From: JAFGKM01 sp964413825
GTDB lineage: Bacteria; Ratteibacteria; UBA8468; B48-G9; JAFGKM01
DNA length: 20,688 nucleotides
Direction: 5' to 3'
Assembly: GCA_964413825.1 (NCBI GenBank)
Contig: CAYPTS010000033.1
Span: forward strand, 1-20,688
Part shown: positions 1 through 8,434 of the stretch, in pieces
Layout of the letters: each line of letters starts with the position of its first letter
Numbering within the stretch: position 1 is the first letter of the stretch
The notes under the pieces: generated by a model
Database searches by the model: none
The model's input: the letters and a program-made list of their open reading frames with translations, nothing else
What the model was told of the DNA's origin: nothing
Made by a program: the position numbers and the translations under genes

Positions 1-36
1 GTCAACTCTTTCTTTTCCCCTCAGTACCAAGGATTC

Positions 37-67
37 TTATGTCGGAATCTCAGAATACTCGACATAA
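37..67. promoter_or_regulatory. Palindrome upstream of the efflux operon, candidate TetR operator
   Basis: The arms TTATGTCG (37-44) and CGACATAA (60-67) are perfect 8-base inverted repeats separated by 15 bases. The centre lies just upstream of the -35 box of the presumed promoter for the TetR-family gene. TetR-family repressors usually bind palindromes of about 15-30 bp beside their own gene, so this is the best operator candidate. The position upstream of the -35 and the long spacer leave room for a different binding protein. Confidence 0.45.
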
Positions 68-73
68 ACATAT

Positions 74-102
74 TTGACTATTTGGACTTTCTGGTCTATA
101 TT
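74..102 (+). promoter_or_regulatory. Sigma70-type promoter of the efflux operon
   Basis: TTGACT (74-79), a 17-base spacer and TATATT (97-102) form a good housekeeping-type promoter. Transcription would begin near 109. An ATG at 111 would then be almost leaderless, while the ATG at 150 would have a leader of about 40 bases. This supports the downstream start for the TetR-family gene. Confidence 0.55.
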
Positions 103-149
103 ATAAGAATATGACTGTTTATAATGACAGAAGAAAAGAATATAATACT

Positions 150-713
150 ATGCGAAACAAATTCACTGAGTTTGCACGGGAACTTTTCGGCAGGTACGGT
201 TTTAAAAAAACCACGATGGATGATATTGCCAGGGCTGCCGGCAAGACAAAAAGCTCCATATACTATTATTTCAAGAACAAGGAAGAGATTTTGCAGGCGG
301 TTGCGCACATAGAAATCAGAAAAGGCATAGATGAATTGTTGAAAGCCGTAAGCACGAAAAAATCCGCAGATGAGAAACTTGCCGCCTATATCAGGGCAAG
401 GATTTATGCAAAACAATCCATAGCGTCTTTTTACCGTTTTATCGGAGAAGAGTATTTTGAGAATTATAGATTCATTGTGAAAATAAGGGTTGAACTTGAC
501 AAGGAAGAATTTGCAATAATAGGCAACATATTAAAAGAGGGGATAAAACAGAAGGTTTTCAGTATAAGGGATGCGAATCTTGCCGCGATGAATCTTCTTA
601 ACATCTTCAAGGGGCTGGAGTATTATTACCTGAATACAAAGGACAGCAAGAAATTGCAGAAAGAGGTTGACAGTATGATAACTCTCTTTTTACAAGGCTT
701 GCTCAGGAGATAA
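150..713 (+). CDS. TetR/AcrR-family transcriptional regulator
   Basis: The 187-residue product has the TetR-family layout: an N-terminal helix-turn-helix (about residues 21-41, around TTMDDIARAAGKTKSSIYYYF) followed by a helical ligand-binding and dimerisation domain. Family members normally repress an adjacent transporter operon until a ligand binds. The TolC-like gene begins 23 bases downstream, so this is probably the local pump repressor. An in-frame ATG at 111 would add 13 residues, but it lies only a base or two from the predicted transcription start, so ATG 150 is preferred; its ribosome site (AGAAAAG) is weak. The ligand cannot be predicted. Confidence 0.85.
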   Translation: MRNKFTEFARELFGRYGFKKTTMDDIARAAGKTKSSIYYYFKNKEEILQAVAHIEIRKGIDELLKAVSTKKSADEKLAAYIRARIYAKQSIASFYRFIGEEYFENYRFIVKIRVELDKEEFAIIGNILKEGIKQKVFSIRDANLAAMNLLNIFKGLEYYYLNTKDSKKLQKEVDSMITLFLQGLLRR

Positions 714-736
714 CAGTTATATTTGGGGAGGACCGC

Positions 737-2053
737 ATGAAAAGGTTGAACGTGTGTTTTTTGCTTTTTTTTCTGTCGGCATCCGTTTTTGCCGAAGAAA
801 AACTGATAACTCTCGAGAGCGCCGTTGAAATGGCGGTATCGAACAATCTGCAGGCAGCCGCAGGCGAGGAGAGAATCAAACAGGCGGAGTATGACGAAAA
901 GGCAGCCTATACGATGTTTTTCCCGCGGCTCAGTTCATCCTTTACCTATACGCGTTTGAACGAGGCCCAGAAGATGATGTCCATGAAAGTTACGGATGAA
1001 AATCTTTACAACCTCGGATTTACACTGGCGCAGCCTTTGTATACAGGGGGAAGAGTTCGCGCTGTTTATGCTCAAGCGCAGGAGAACGTGAAAATGACCG
1101 GCTTTGAAAAAGAAGCCGTTATACACGGCCTGATAGTTGATACGAAAAAAGGGTATTTTTCCGTCCTTAAGGCGGAAAGGGGATTCCAGACGGTGAATTT
1201 CCTGAAAGAACTGGCTTTGGAACATTTAAGGACGGCAAAGGCGTTTTTCGAGGAAGGGCTTGCCACCAGGGCGGAAGTTTTGAAAACGGAGGTTTTTCTC
1301 GCGGACATAGGCCAGCAGATTGTACAGGCGGAGAACTCTATATCTCTCGCAAAGGCAGGCCTTAATTTTTTGCTTAACCAGCCGCTCACAACGGAGTTCG
1401 ATGTTGAAGACGTTTTTGAAAAGCGCAAAGAGAAAAGGGACATTGAATACTGGATGAATCTTTCTTACGGGCAAAGGCCGGAATTGAAACGACTGGAAAG
1501 TGCCGGCAGGATATATGAACATAACATAGAAGCCGAGAAGAGCGGTCACAAACCGCAGGTGGCGCTTTTTTCCAACTACCTTTTCGACAGGGGAGCGCAG
1601 GCGCCGGTGGACGAATGGAGAGACAGCTGGAATATCGGGGTTGCACTGGAACTGGATATATGGAACTGGGGCGAAACCGGGCACAGGGTTCAAAAGGCGG
1701 TCCATGCGAAGAAAGAAATAGACAATCAATACGCTCTCCTGCGTAAAGCCGTTGAACTCGAAGTGAAGTCCGCTTATCTTAATCTGGAGGCCGCCGACAA
1801 GAAGATAGAAACGATAAAAAAATCACTGGAAACGGCGGAGGAAAACCTGCGTGTAACCGACCTTCTGTACAGGGAGGGAATGACAACGACAACGGAGGTT
1901 TTGGATGCGCAGGCTGACCTGACCGCCGCCAGGAACAGCTATTACCAGTCATTGTACGATTACCAGATTGCGTATGCCGAATTGGAAAGGTCGGCCGGCG
2001 TGAGAATTGAAGATGGAAAAAACAGAGGTTCGGGGCAAAGGAGTGGACAATGA
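737..2053 (+). CDS. TolC-family outer-membrane efflux protein
   Basis: The 438-residue protein starts with a Sec signal peptide (about residues 1-19, ending SASVFA before EE). Two outer-membrane-efflux-protein repeats follow (roughly 25-215 and 230-425), rich in long amphipathic helices that build the periplasmic tunnel; the 'LAQPLYTGGRVRA' stretch is typical of the family's outer-membrane strand region. TolC proteins form trimers that give RND pumps their exit duct. A strong ribosome site (GGGGAGG, 724-730) precedes the start, and the stop overlaps the next ATG as ATGA. With its neighbours it encodes a complete tripartite pump. Length is normal for the family. Confidence 0.93.
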   Translation: MKRLNVCFLLFFLSASVFAEEKLITLESAVEMAVSNNLQAAAGEERIKQAEYDEKAAYTMFFPRLSSSFTYTRLNEAQKMMSMKVTDENLYNLGFTLAQPLYTGGRVRAVYAQAQENVKMTGFEKEAVIHGLIVDTKKGYFSVLKAERGFQTVNFLKELALEHLRTAKAFFEEGLATRAEVLKTEVFLADIGQQIVQAENSISLAKAGLNFLLNQPLTTEFDVEDVFEKRKEKRDIEYWMNLSYGQRPELKRLESAGRIYEHNIEAEKSGHKPQVALFSNYLFDRGAQAPVDEWRDSWNIGVALELDIWNWGETGHRVQKAVHAKKEIDNQYALLRKAVELEVKSAYLNLEAADKKIETIKKSLETAEENLRVTDLLYREGMTTTTEVLDAQADLTAARNSYYQSLYDYQIAYAELERSAGVRIEDGKNRGSGQRSGQ

Positions 2054-3129
2054 AGAAGAAAAAACTATTTTTGGGTTTGGGCATACTCATAGTTCTTGCA
2101 GGAGTGACGGCGGTGCGAAAAAACAAACAGCCTGTAACCGAGGTGAACGAGGAAAATTTGATTCCCGTTCGCGTGGCACAGGTAGAAAGGTCTGTTTTTC
2201 GGGAGATTGTTTCGGTTTCAGGAGACGTTCTCCCGTGGGCGGAGGTCACTGTATATCCCGAAGCGTCCGGCAGGGTTGAAAGTCTTCCTGTCAGGGAAGG
2301 GCAGTACGTCAGCCGGGGAGAATTAATCGCACAGATTGACCAGGAAAAATCCACGTTGACGGTCAGCCAGATAGAGAGCCAGTTGGCATCGTCGAAAATA
2401 AGCCTTGATAAACTCAGGAAGGACTACGAAAGGAGTAAAAGGTTGTTTGAACAGAAGGTCATTGCCGAAAAATCCATGGACGATGCGAAAACTGCTCTCG
2501 ATATAGCCGCCAGGAACGTGGAAAGTCTTGAGTCTCAACTGTCTCTTGCAAATGTAAGATTAAAGGATGCCAGAGTTGCCGCTCCCATAAAAGGTGTAAT
2601 CACAAAGAAATATATAGACCAGGGGCAAATCGCAAACGGTCCTATTGTAACCATAGCGGATATTGAAAAGGTGAAGGTGACAGTTCCTGTCGGAGAAAAA
2701 GAAATCACCAGGATAAGAAAGGGCCAGAGAGCGGAGATACATGTGGATGCCTATCATGGCAAGATTTTTGCCGGGGTAGTTCATAATGTTTTTCCCGGGG
2801 TGGACATGCAGACACGAACCGCGCAGGTTGAGATTGCCGTGGATAATTCTGCGAGGAACTTAAAACCCGGGATGTTTGCAAGGGCGGATATTATTATCAG
2901 CTCGCGTGAAAATGCTTTTGTCATCCCGATAGACAGTATAATTGAGAAAGAAGGCGGCAGTTACGTTTTTGTTGCAGAAAACGACAAGGCGAGAATAAGA
3001 CAGATTACCACAGGCATGGAAAAAGATGAACGGATAGAGGTGTTGTCCGGTTTGGAGGAAGGGACTTCCCTGATTATCGAAGGACAACGTTCACTGCAAG
3101 AAGGCAGTAAAATATTTGTTGCCAGATAG
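2050..3129 (+). CDS. RND efflux periplasmic adaptor (HlyD/AcrA family)
   Basis: The 359-residue membrane-fusion protein has an N-terminal hydrophobic anchor (about residues 5-21) without a lipobox cysteine, so it is probably held by the uncleaved segment. Domain order is typical: first lipoyl half (about 60-98, with ASGRVESLPVREGQYVSRG), coiled-coil hairpin (about 100-170), second lipoyl half (about 171-200, APIKGVITKKYIDQGQI), beta-barrel (about 205-285) and membrane-proximal domain (about 290-355). Adaptors bridge the RND pump and the TolC duct in the periplasm. The start overlaps the TolC stop by four bases, indicating coupled translation, and the RND gene follows 19 bases later. Confidence 0.94.
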   Translation: MKKKKLFLGLGILIVLAGVTAVRKNKQPVTEVNEENLIPVRVAQVERSVFREIVSVSGDVLPWAEVTVYPEASGRVESLPVREGQYVSRGELIAQIDQEKSTLTVSQIESQLASSKISLDKLRKDYERSKRLFEQKVIAEKSMDDAKTALDIAARNVESLESQLSLANVRLKDARVAAPIKGVITKKYIDQGQIANGPIVTIADIEKVKVTVPVGEKEITRIRKGQRAEIHVDAYHGKIFAGVVHNVFPGVDMQTRTAQVEIAVDNSARNLKPGMFARADIIISSRENAFVIPIDSIIEKEGGSYVFVAENDKARIRQITTGMEKDERIEVLSGLEEGTSLIIEGQRSLQEGSKIFVAR

Positions 3130-3148
3130 ACACCAAGGAGAGAAGAAA

Positions 3149-6100
3149 ATGAATTTGCCGGAATTAGGCGTTAAACGGGCAGTAACCACCGCCATGATTT
3201 TTATGGGCATTATTATTCTGGGAGGCGTTTCTTTATCCCGCCTCGGACTGGATATGATGCCCGATATAGAAATTCCATCCGTGATGGTCATTACCACATA
3301 TGAAGGGGCGGGCCCCGAAGAGGTTGAAGCGAGAATTACCCGTATTGCAGAAGACAGGCTGTCCACTGTTGAAGACCTGGACAGAATAGAAGCCACCTCC
3401 CAGGAAGGCATTTCCCTTGTTACCCTGCGGTTTAACTGGGGGGCGGACCTTGACAATGCGGTTAACAATATAAGAGACCAGCTGGATTTGATTAAGCCCG
3501 CCTTGCCTGAAGACGCCGACGACCCGATGATATTCAAGTTCGACCTTAGCATGATACCGGCTCTTGTTTACGGTGTCAGTTCCAATGAGGAAACCTATCC
3601 TCGTCTCAAAAGACTGCTCGAGGACGAGATAGCCATACCTCTTGAAAGTGTTTCTGGAGTGGCGAGCGTGACGGTAAGCGGAGGACTGGAAAGGGCTATA
3701 CTGGTGAGACTTGACAGCCAGAGACTCAAGGCCTATAACCTGTCGGTAAGGCAGGTCGTCAATATTCTCAGGGCGGAGAATCTGTCTTCTCCCGGAGGAA
3801 ATATCCGGACAGGAAGCATGGACTATATTGTAAGGGTTCCCGCAGAATTGCAGATAAGAGAAATAGAATCCGTGGTGGTGTCAACCTACAACGGGGTGCC
3901 CATAAAAATAAAAGATATAGCCGAGGTAAAAGATGATTTCAAGGAGGTAACGCGGGAAACCCTGATAAACAGACGTCCCGGCTTGATGCTTATGGTCCAG
4001 AAGGAATCGGGCGCAAATACTGTCGATGTCTGCAAGGAGGTTTTTGCGAGAATGGAAGTTTTAAGACAAAAACTGCCTTCCGATGTTGAGTTTGCTCTTG
4101 TACTGGACTCTTCCGACCAGATTGTAAAATCCATAAACAACCTGAAAAATACGCTTTTTACGGGAGGAGGACTTGTAATACTTGTCATTTTCCTTTTTCT
4201 CGGCAGTATCCGGTCTTCAATGATTATAGCAAGCGCTATCCCTATTTCTCTCATAGCCACCTTCATTTTTCTGTATATGGCGGGATATACCATAAATATC
4301 ATTTCCCTGTCCGCTCTGGCAATTGCGATTGGAATGGTTGTCGATGCCACCATTGTGGTTTATGAAAATATTCACAGACATCTGGAAAACGGGGAGGAAC
4401 TGAAAACTTCCTGTATTCAGGGAGGGACGGAAGTGGCCGGCCCCATAATAGCTTCCGTTCTTTGCATAGTGTCGATATTTATCCCCATATTGTTCACAGG
4501 AGGACTTGCGGCGGTTTTTTTCGGACAGCTTGCTTATGTGTGCTCGATAGCAATTATCGCCTCCCTGTTCACTGCTCTGACTCTGATACCCATGCTTAAC
4601 TCCAGAACCTTTACGGTAAAAAAAGAAAACGGAAGTTCTAAGAAGAAAAAGCTTTCAGACAGGGTGTATGCTTTTACCAACAGGTGGTTTGAAAAACTTG
4701 ACAGTCACTATGAAAATTTCTTGAAGCAGGCGCTTAAACACCGGAAGCGAATAGTTCTGGTAAGCCTTGTGTATTTTTTGGTCAGTATGTTCCTTGTTAA
4801 ATTTGTCGGCACGGATTTTATGCCGGAACAGGATGAAGGAGAGCTTTCCTTCAATGTCACCCTTCCCGTAGGGACAAGGTTTGAGAAAACCGGAGAGGTG
4901 ACGAAAAAGGTTGAAAATATCATTTACGGCGAGGTGCCCGAAGTGGACGTGAGCAGTTCCAGTTGGGGAGTTGGAGGAGAAGCCGGCATCAGTTCTCTGA
5001 TGGGCGGAGAGCAGGCGTCCAACATAGGCCAGATTAGGTTGAATCTTGTAAATAAATCCGAGCGGAGAAGAACTCCGCGCCAGATAGCGTATGCCTTGAG
5101 GAACAAGTTAAATATTTTTCCCGGTGCGGATGTAAGATATGATGCTTCTTCAATGGGGGAAGCCCTGCTTGGAACAGGCAAGCCTCTGTCCGTAGAGATA
5201 AGAGGGCATGACCTGAATGTTGCAAGAGAGCTTTCTCTCAAGGTTGCAGGCATACTGGAAGGCATAAAAGGAGTGGGGGATGTCGAGATATCGAGAAAAG
5301 AGGGCAGGCCGGAACTGCAGATATTGATAGACAGGGAAAAAGCGTCCTTATTCGGCCTGAATGCGGCAAGTATTGCCGATATAGTTGAAACCTCTTTTCT
5401 CGGCACCACGGCAAGTTATTATAGAGAAGCAGGGGATGAATATGACATTGAAGTAAGACTGAAGGAAGAAGACAGAAAAACGGTAGAAAATCTGGAAGGC
5501 CTGCTTGTGCCGCTCCCTTCAGGCAGGCAGATATCTTTGTCGCAGGTGGCTGAAATAGTGAAAATTGGCGGACCTGTTGCGATAGAAAGGAAAGGAAGAG
5601 AAAGGATGGTGAGGGTGGAAGGGGAAATCTATGGCAGGGACCTGGGAAGCGTTGTCCGCGAGGCGCAGGATAAACTGGGCGCTATTGAAGTGCCTGACGG
5701 TTTTAACATTTTTTTCGGAGGGGATTATCAGGAACAACAGAAAACCTTCCAGGCGCTCGGATTTGCCTTAATGCTTGGCATAATTCTGGTGTTTATGATT
5801 ATGGCAAGCCAGTTTGAATCTCTGATTGACCCGTTTGTGATAATGTTCGCCGTGCCTTTTTCACTGACAGGGGTAGTTTGGGCGCTTCTGTTAACACGCA
5901 ATACCCTTTCCATGGTTTCTTTTCTCGGGCTTATCATGATAGTCGGCATAGGCGTGCAGACAGGCATTGTGCTTGTCAGTTTTATAAAACAGTTGAGAGA
6001 GCAGGGCGTTGAACTTCATAAGGCGGTTGTGGAAGCCGGCAAATTAAGGCTCCGGCCGGTTCTTATGACTACCCTTACAACCGTTTTCGGTCTTCTGCCC

Positions 6101-6271
6101 ATGGCGTTGTCGAGGGGCGAAGGCTCTGAAATATGGGTTTCTCTCGGTTTTACCATTATAGGAGGCCTTATAGTCAGTTTTCTTCTGACCCTGTTTTTTG
6201 TTCCCATTCTGTATACTATCGTTGAAGAAAAAATTATATCAAAGTCGAGAAAAACCGGTTCCGGAAAATAA
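3149..6271 (+). CDS. RND efflux transporter, HAE-1-like inner-membrane pump
   Basis: The product is about 1040 residues, the usual size of AcrB-type pumps, with two halves of six membrane segments and two large periplasmic loops each. The start is the ATG at 3149, which has AAGGAG at 3134-3139; an in-frame ATG at 3116 would overlap the adaptor gene and has no ribosome site. The segment-4 motif reads GMVVDATIVVYENI, keeping Asp399 (AcrB Asp407) but carrying Ala400 where AcrB has Asp408. The segment-10 motif reads GIGVQTGIVLVSF, with Gln937 at the AcrB Lys940 position. Other homologues with Asn at these positions exist, so the pump may still be active. Substrate is unknown; drugs, lipids or metabolites are all possible. 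Confidence 0.94.
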   Translation: MNLPELGVKRAVTTAMIFMGIIILGGVSLSRLGLDMMPDIEIPSVMVITTYEGAGPEEVEARITRIAEDRLSTVEDLDRIEATSQEGISLVTLRFNWGADLDNAVNNIRDQLDLIKPALPEDADDPMIFKFDLSMIPALVYGVSSNEETYPRLKRLLEDEIAIPLESVSGVASVTVSGGLERAILVRLDSQRLKAYNLSVRQVVNILRAENLSSPGGNIRTGSMDYIVRVPAELQIREIESVVVSTYNGVPIKIKDIAEVKDDFKEVTRETLINRRPGLMLMVQKESGANTVDVCKEVFARMEVLRQKLPSDVEFALVLDSSDQIVKSINNLKNTLFTGGGLVILVIFLFLGSIRSSMIIASAIPISLIATFIFLYMAGYTINIISLSALAIAIGMVVDATIVVYENIHRHLENGEELKTSCIQGGTEVAGPIIASVLCIVSIFIPILFTGGLAAVFFGQLAYVCSIAIIASLFTALTLIPMLNSRTFTVKKENGSSKKKKLSDRVYAFTNRWFEKLDSHYENFLKQALKHRKRIVLVSLVYFLVSMFLVKFVGTDFMPEQDEGELSFNVTLPVGTRFEKTGEVTKKVENIIYGEVPEVDVSSSSWGVGGEAGISSLMGGEQASNIGQIRLNLVNKSERRRTPRQIAYALRNKLNIFPGADVRYDASSMGEALLGTGKPLSVEIRGHDLNVARELSLKVAGILEGIKGVGDVEISRKEGRPELQILIDREKASLFGLNAASIADIVETSFLGTTASYYREAGDEYDIEVRLKEEDRKTVENLEGLLVPLPSGRQISLSQVAEIVKIGGPVAIERKGRERMVRVEGEIYGRDLGSVVREAQDKLGAIEVPDGFNIFFGGDYQEQQKTFQALGFALMLGIILVFMIMASQFESLIDPFVIMFAVPFSLTGVVWALLLTRNTLSMVSFLGLIMIVGIGVQTGIVLVSFIKQLREQGVELHKAVVEAGKLRLRPVLMTTLTTVFGLLPMALSRGEGSEIWVSLGFTIIGGLIVSFLLTLFFVPILYTIVEEKIISKSRKTGSGK

Positions 6272-6455
6272 TCGACCTGGAAAACTCCATATATCTGTAT
6301 ATCATTATTGCGAGGCATGTCCTTCGCAGCCTTGGCGTAGGAGGGAAGTGTTTTTTACGACCGCGGCAATTGACTTCGTCGAGAGGGTTAGATTACTTTG
6401 CTATGCTCGCAAAACTTGGGAAAACCTACTTTTTCAGAGGTCTCGAGAATAGAAT
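6272..6455. other. Intergenic stretch between RND pump and ceramidase-like gene
   Basis: No credible gene lies here; open frames run through it but have no ribosome site or recognisable product. It contains an element bounded by inverted repeats, described separately. No clear intrinsic terminator (stem followed by T run) is visible after the RND gene, so the efflux operon may end by another mechanism. Confidence 0.6.
6308..6412. repeat. 105-bp element bounded by 7-bp inverted repeats (possible REP/MITE-like repeat)
   Basis: TTGCGAG (6308-6314) and CTCGCAA (6406-6412) are perfect inverted repeats at the ends of a non-coding stretch. Inside lies an imperfect hairpin with arms CCTTCGC (6321-6327) and GCGTAGG (6335-6341) around a 7-base loop, with one mismatch. 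The ends resemble palindromic intergenic repeats common in many bacterial genomes. Only one copy is seen in this window, so repeat status is inferred. Confidence 0.4.
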
Positions 6456-6484
6456 TTGACATGCAGTGTAGTTGATTATATGAT
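6456..6484 (+). promoter_or_regulatory. Consensus-like sigma70 promoter of the ceramidase-like gene
   Basis: TTGACA (6456-6461), exactly 17 bases, then TATGAT (6479-6484). This is the strongest promoter-like sequence in the window. Transcription would start near 6491, giving a leader of about 22 bases that holds the ribosome site GAGGAG (6501-6506) before the ATG at 6513. It shows the gene is transcribed independently of the efflux operon. Confidence 0.75.
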
Positions 6485-6512
6485 TAGCGATAAACTACGC
6501 GAGGAGTTTAAA

Positions 6513-8084
6513 ATGGGCACGAAAAAAGGAAAAGAGCGGCCGTCTCAAAATAAAAGCGGAAACGTGTTGCGGGCAGGTACGGGAAAGGTTGACATCACCT
6601 GTAAGGAGGGGGAACTGTCCTACGGACTCTATCCTGAAAAGGCGATGGCGCACATTCCCCCGGAGTACCGTAAGCAGAAGGTTAAGATAGACGACCCGCT
6701 TTATGCAAGGGCGCTTGTTCTTGACGATGGCGTTCAGAAGGTCGTTCTGGTGACCATGGACGTCTGCGCGGTGGGAGCAAGGACGGTCAGCCAGTACATA
6801 CTCTACGACAGTCCCGACGATTTTATTCCAAACCTTCGAAAGCGCGTTGAGAATGACCTTGGCATCCCCGGCTGTAACGTGAGCGTCAGCGCATCCCATA
6901 CACACCCGCCCGGACGCCTGCTGTGCGATGGAGACGAACAGATTGACAGGACGGTAAAGGCAATAAAACAGGCGTTGAAAAACATGGTGCCCGTAAAGGT
7001 TGGAGCGGGCGCCGGATGTGAAAACACCCTTACCATCAACAGGACTTTTGTCATGAAGGACGGGACGGATTATTCATGGAGTCCGGAGCCGCCCGGAAAT
7101 GAGATAGAGAGACTGCGGCCGATTGACCCGGAGATAGGTATTTTGAGGATTGACCGTATGGATGGGAGTCCGCTTGCCGTGGTGTATAACTTTGCGAGCC
7201 ACCTTCTGGTGGGGTGCAGGGCGGGGAAGGTTACCGCGGATTTTCCGGCTGTGACCTCCGACTACCTCGAAGAGCAGATAGGCGGCGGTACTGCGGCTAT
7301 ATTTATGCAGGGCGCCAACGGGGATATAATTGAGGCATCATATTATGACAACGATAATCCGCGCAGCAAATACGAATTCGGGCATAAACTGGGCAATAGC
7401 GTACTGAAGGGATACCGGAAGATAAAACCGGATACCGGCAGACTGAAGGTAGTAACTGTGAACGTCGAATTTCCGTTCAGGACGGATATTCCTGAACTTG
7501 TCTCAATGCTAAAGAAGGAGCAGGAGGAACTGGTAAAATCAGTCCGTTATACCAGGTTGACTTTCAAGCAGTTCCTGCCGCTCTACCTGAAGTATTACCT
7601 GCATTCTGATTACCCTTCTGCTTCGCCGCAAAGGTACATGCAGACGGATGCTTGCGGGGATGAGGTCTTCCGCAGGCTCGACGTGAGCAACCGGGTTGCC
7701 GTGGACAAGTACCTCGAGAGTATGCGCGCCATGGAACTGATGTCCGCCAATGAACTGAAGATTGCCACGCTGGAAAAACACCAGGAGATTATTGATGAAC
7801 TCGGCGGGGAAACAGTCCCCGCGGAGATAAAAGTGATACGCATCGGCGATTACGTTATCGTCGCGGCTCCCATGGAGGTGCTTGCCGAGGTGGGATTCAA
7901 GGTGAAGAAGATGTCGCCGTTCAAGTATACCTACATCGTTTCCAATTCCAACGGCTACCTGCACTATTCGCCGCCGGCGTCCTATTACGGCCGCGGCGGA
8001 TACGAGGTTACGGAATGCCTGCTGGCTTCGGAATGGGAAAAGATTTTTCTGGATACCGTCAGGCGTATATTCAAGGAGTTATGA
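6513..8084 (+). CDS. Neutral/alkaline ceramidase-like hydrolase
   Basis: The 523-residue protein resembles the N-terminal domain family of neutral/alkaline non-lysosomal ceramidases. Visible features are the early AGTGKVDIT motif (about 21-29), a hydrophobic strand ending in MDVCAVG (about 82-88), the metal-site-like SASHTHPPG motif (His129, His131), NFASH with His230, and MQGANGD (about 265-271). The family hydrolyses the amide bond of ceramides with an active-site zinc, but many bacterial members are uncharacterised, so the substrate is uncertain. No signal peptide is seen, which is unusual for the secreted enzymes. The start is the ATG at 6513, after GAGGAG; an upstream TTG at 6456 lies inside the -35 box and is rejected. 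Codons are more GC-rich than in neighbouring genes, hinting at separate ancestry. Confidence 0.75.
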   Translation: MGTKKGKERPSQNKSGNVLRAGTGKVDITCKEGELSYGLYPEKAMAHIPPEYRKQKVKIDDPLYARALVLDDGVQKVVLVTMDVCAVGARTVSQYILYDSPDDFIPNLRKRVENDLGIPGCNVSVSASHTHPPGRLLCDGDEQIDRTVKAIKQALKNMVPVKVGAGAGCENTLTINRTFVMKDGTDYSWSPEPPGNEIERLRPIDPEIGILRIDRMDGSPLAVVYNFASHLLVGCRAGKVTADFPAVTSDYLEEQIGGGTAAIFMQGANGDIIEASYYDNDNPRSKYEFGHKLGNSVLKGYRKIKPDTGRLKVVTVNVEFPFRTDIPELVSMLKKEQEELVKSVRYTRLTFKQFLPLYLKYYLHSDYPSASPQRYMQTDACGDEVFRRLDVSNRVAVDKYLESMRAMELMSANELKIATLEKHQEIIDELGGETVPAEIKVIRIGDYVIVAAPMEVLAEVGFKVKKMSPFKYTYIVSNSNGYLHYSPPASYYGRGGYEVTECLLASEWEKIFLDTVRRIFKEL

Positions 8085-8138
8085 AAGTGGCAAACCTTAA
8101 GGCAATAACTTCAATCGGAAGGTGATAAAAAAAGAAAA

Positions 8139-8162
8139 GGGCGCTGATTTTCTCCAGCGCCC
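8139..8162 (-). terminator. Intrinsic terminator, strongest for the minus-strand small gene
   Basis: GGGCGCTG (8139-8146) pairs perfectly with CAGCGCCC (8155-8162) around an 8-base loop. On the minus strand the stem is followed by a T-rich run (complement of 8127-8138), a classic intrinsic terminator for the 54-codon gene. On the plus strand only a weak T tract follows, so the same stem may also serve the ceramidase-like gene less efficiently. Confidence 0.85.
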
Positions 8163-8184
8163 CGTTCTCTGAAAATTTTCTATA

Positions 8185-8349
8185 TTATTTGCGACCTTTC
8201 TTCTTGGGAGCCGCTTTCTTTACTGCTTTTTTCTTCTTTTTGCTTCCGCCGCGGGCCATTTTTGCTTCACACACATTTCCCGCTCCGTCTATATAATACA
8301 TGCATCCCTTCTCTCTCTTCACTGCGCCTTTAATCAAAATCTTTCCCAT
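8185..8349 (-). CDS. Small lysine-rich protein of unknown function
   Basis: The 54-residue protein begins with a compact, probably beta-rich segment (MGKILIKGAVKREKGCMYYI, then DGAGNVCEAKMARGG) and ends in a strongly basic tail of about 19 residues that is mostly lysine, alanine and arginine. The start is fixed by AGGAGGAAGAG immediately before the ATG. A TTG start further upstream would add 25 residues but lacks a ribosome site. I recall similar short basic proteins in other uncultured anaerobes, but no function is known to me; the tail suggests nucleic-acid or ribosome contact. The gene has its own promoter and terminator, so it is a real, separately expressed unit. Confidence 0.7.
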   Translation of the reverse strand: MGKILIKGAVKREKGCMYYIDGAGNVCEAKMARGGSKKKKKAVKKAAPKKKGRK

Positions 8350-8395
8350 CTCTTCCTCCTTTTTTTGTCCAGCCAGTATCCTTCTATCTGTTTTT

Positions 8396-8424
8396 ATTCT
8401 ATCACCGTCATAGAAGTCTGGCAA
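8396..8424 (-). promoter_or_regulatory. Promoter of the 54-codon lysine-rich gene
   Basis: Reading the minus strand, TTGCCA (8424-8419), 17 bases, then TAGAAT (8401-8396). The predicted transcript starts near 8389 and has a leader of about 40 bases with an AGGAGG ribosome site. It lies within the gap between the two small genes. Confidence 0.5.
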
Positions 8425-8434
8425 ATGGACATTC

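Noticed and set aside
1779..2354. 191-codon open frame on the minus strand across the TolC and adaptor genes
   Set aside because: It lies opposite two well-supported genes, has no ribosome site or recognisable domain, and its serine/proline-rich product is typical of an antisense shadow.
3116..3151. Upstream in-frame ATG for the RND gene
   Set aside because: It lies inside the adaptor gene without a ribosome site, while ATG 3149 has a good AAGGAG site and matches the family's usual start.
6198..6452. 84-codon plus-strand frame running from the end of the RND gene into the intergenic stretch
   Set aside because: It overlaps the RND gene in another frame, crosses the inverted-repeat element and has no ribosome site.
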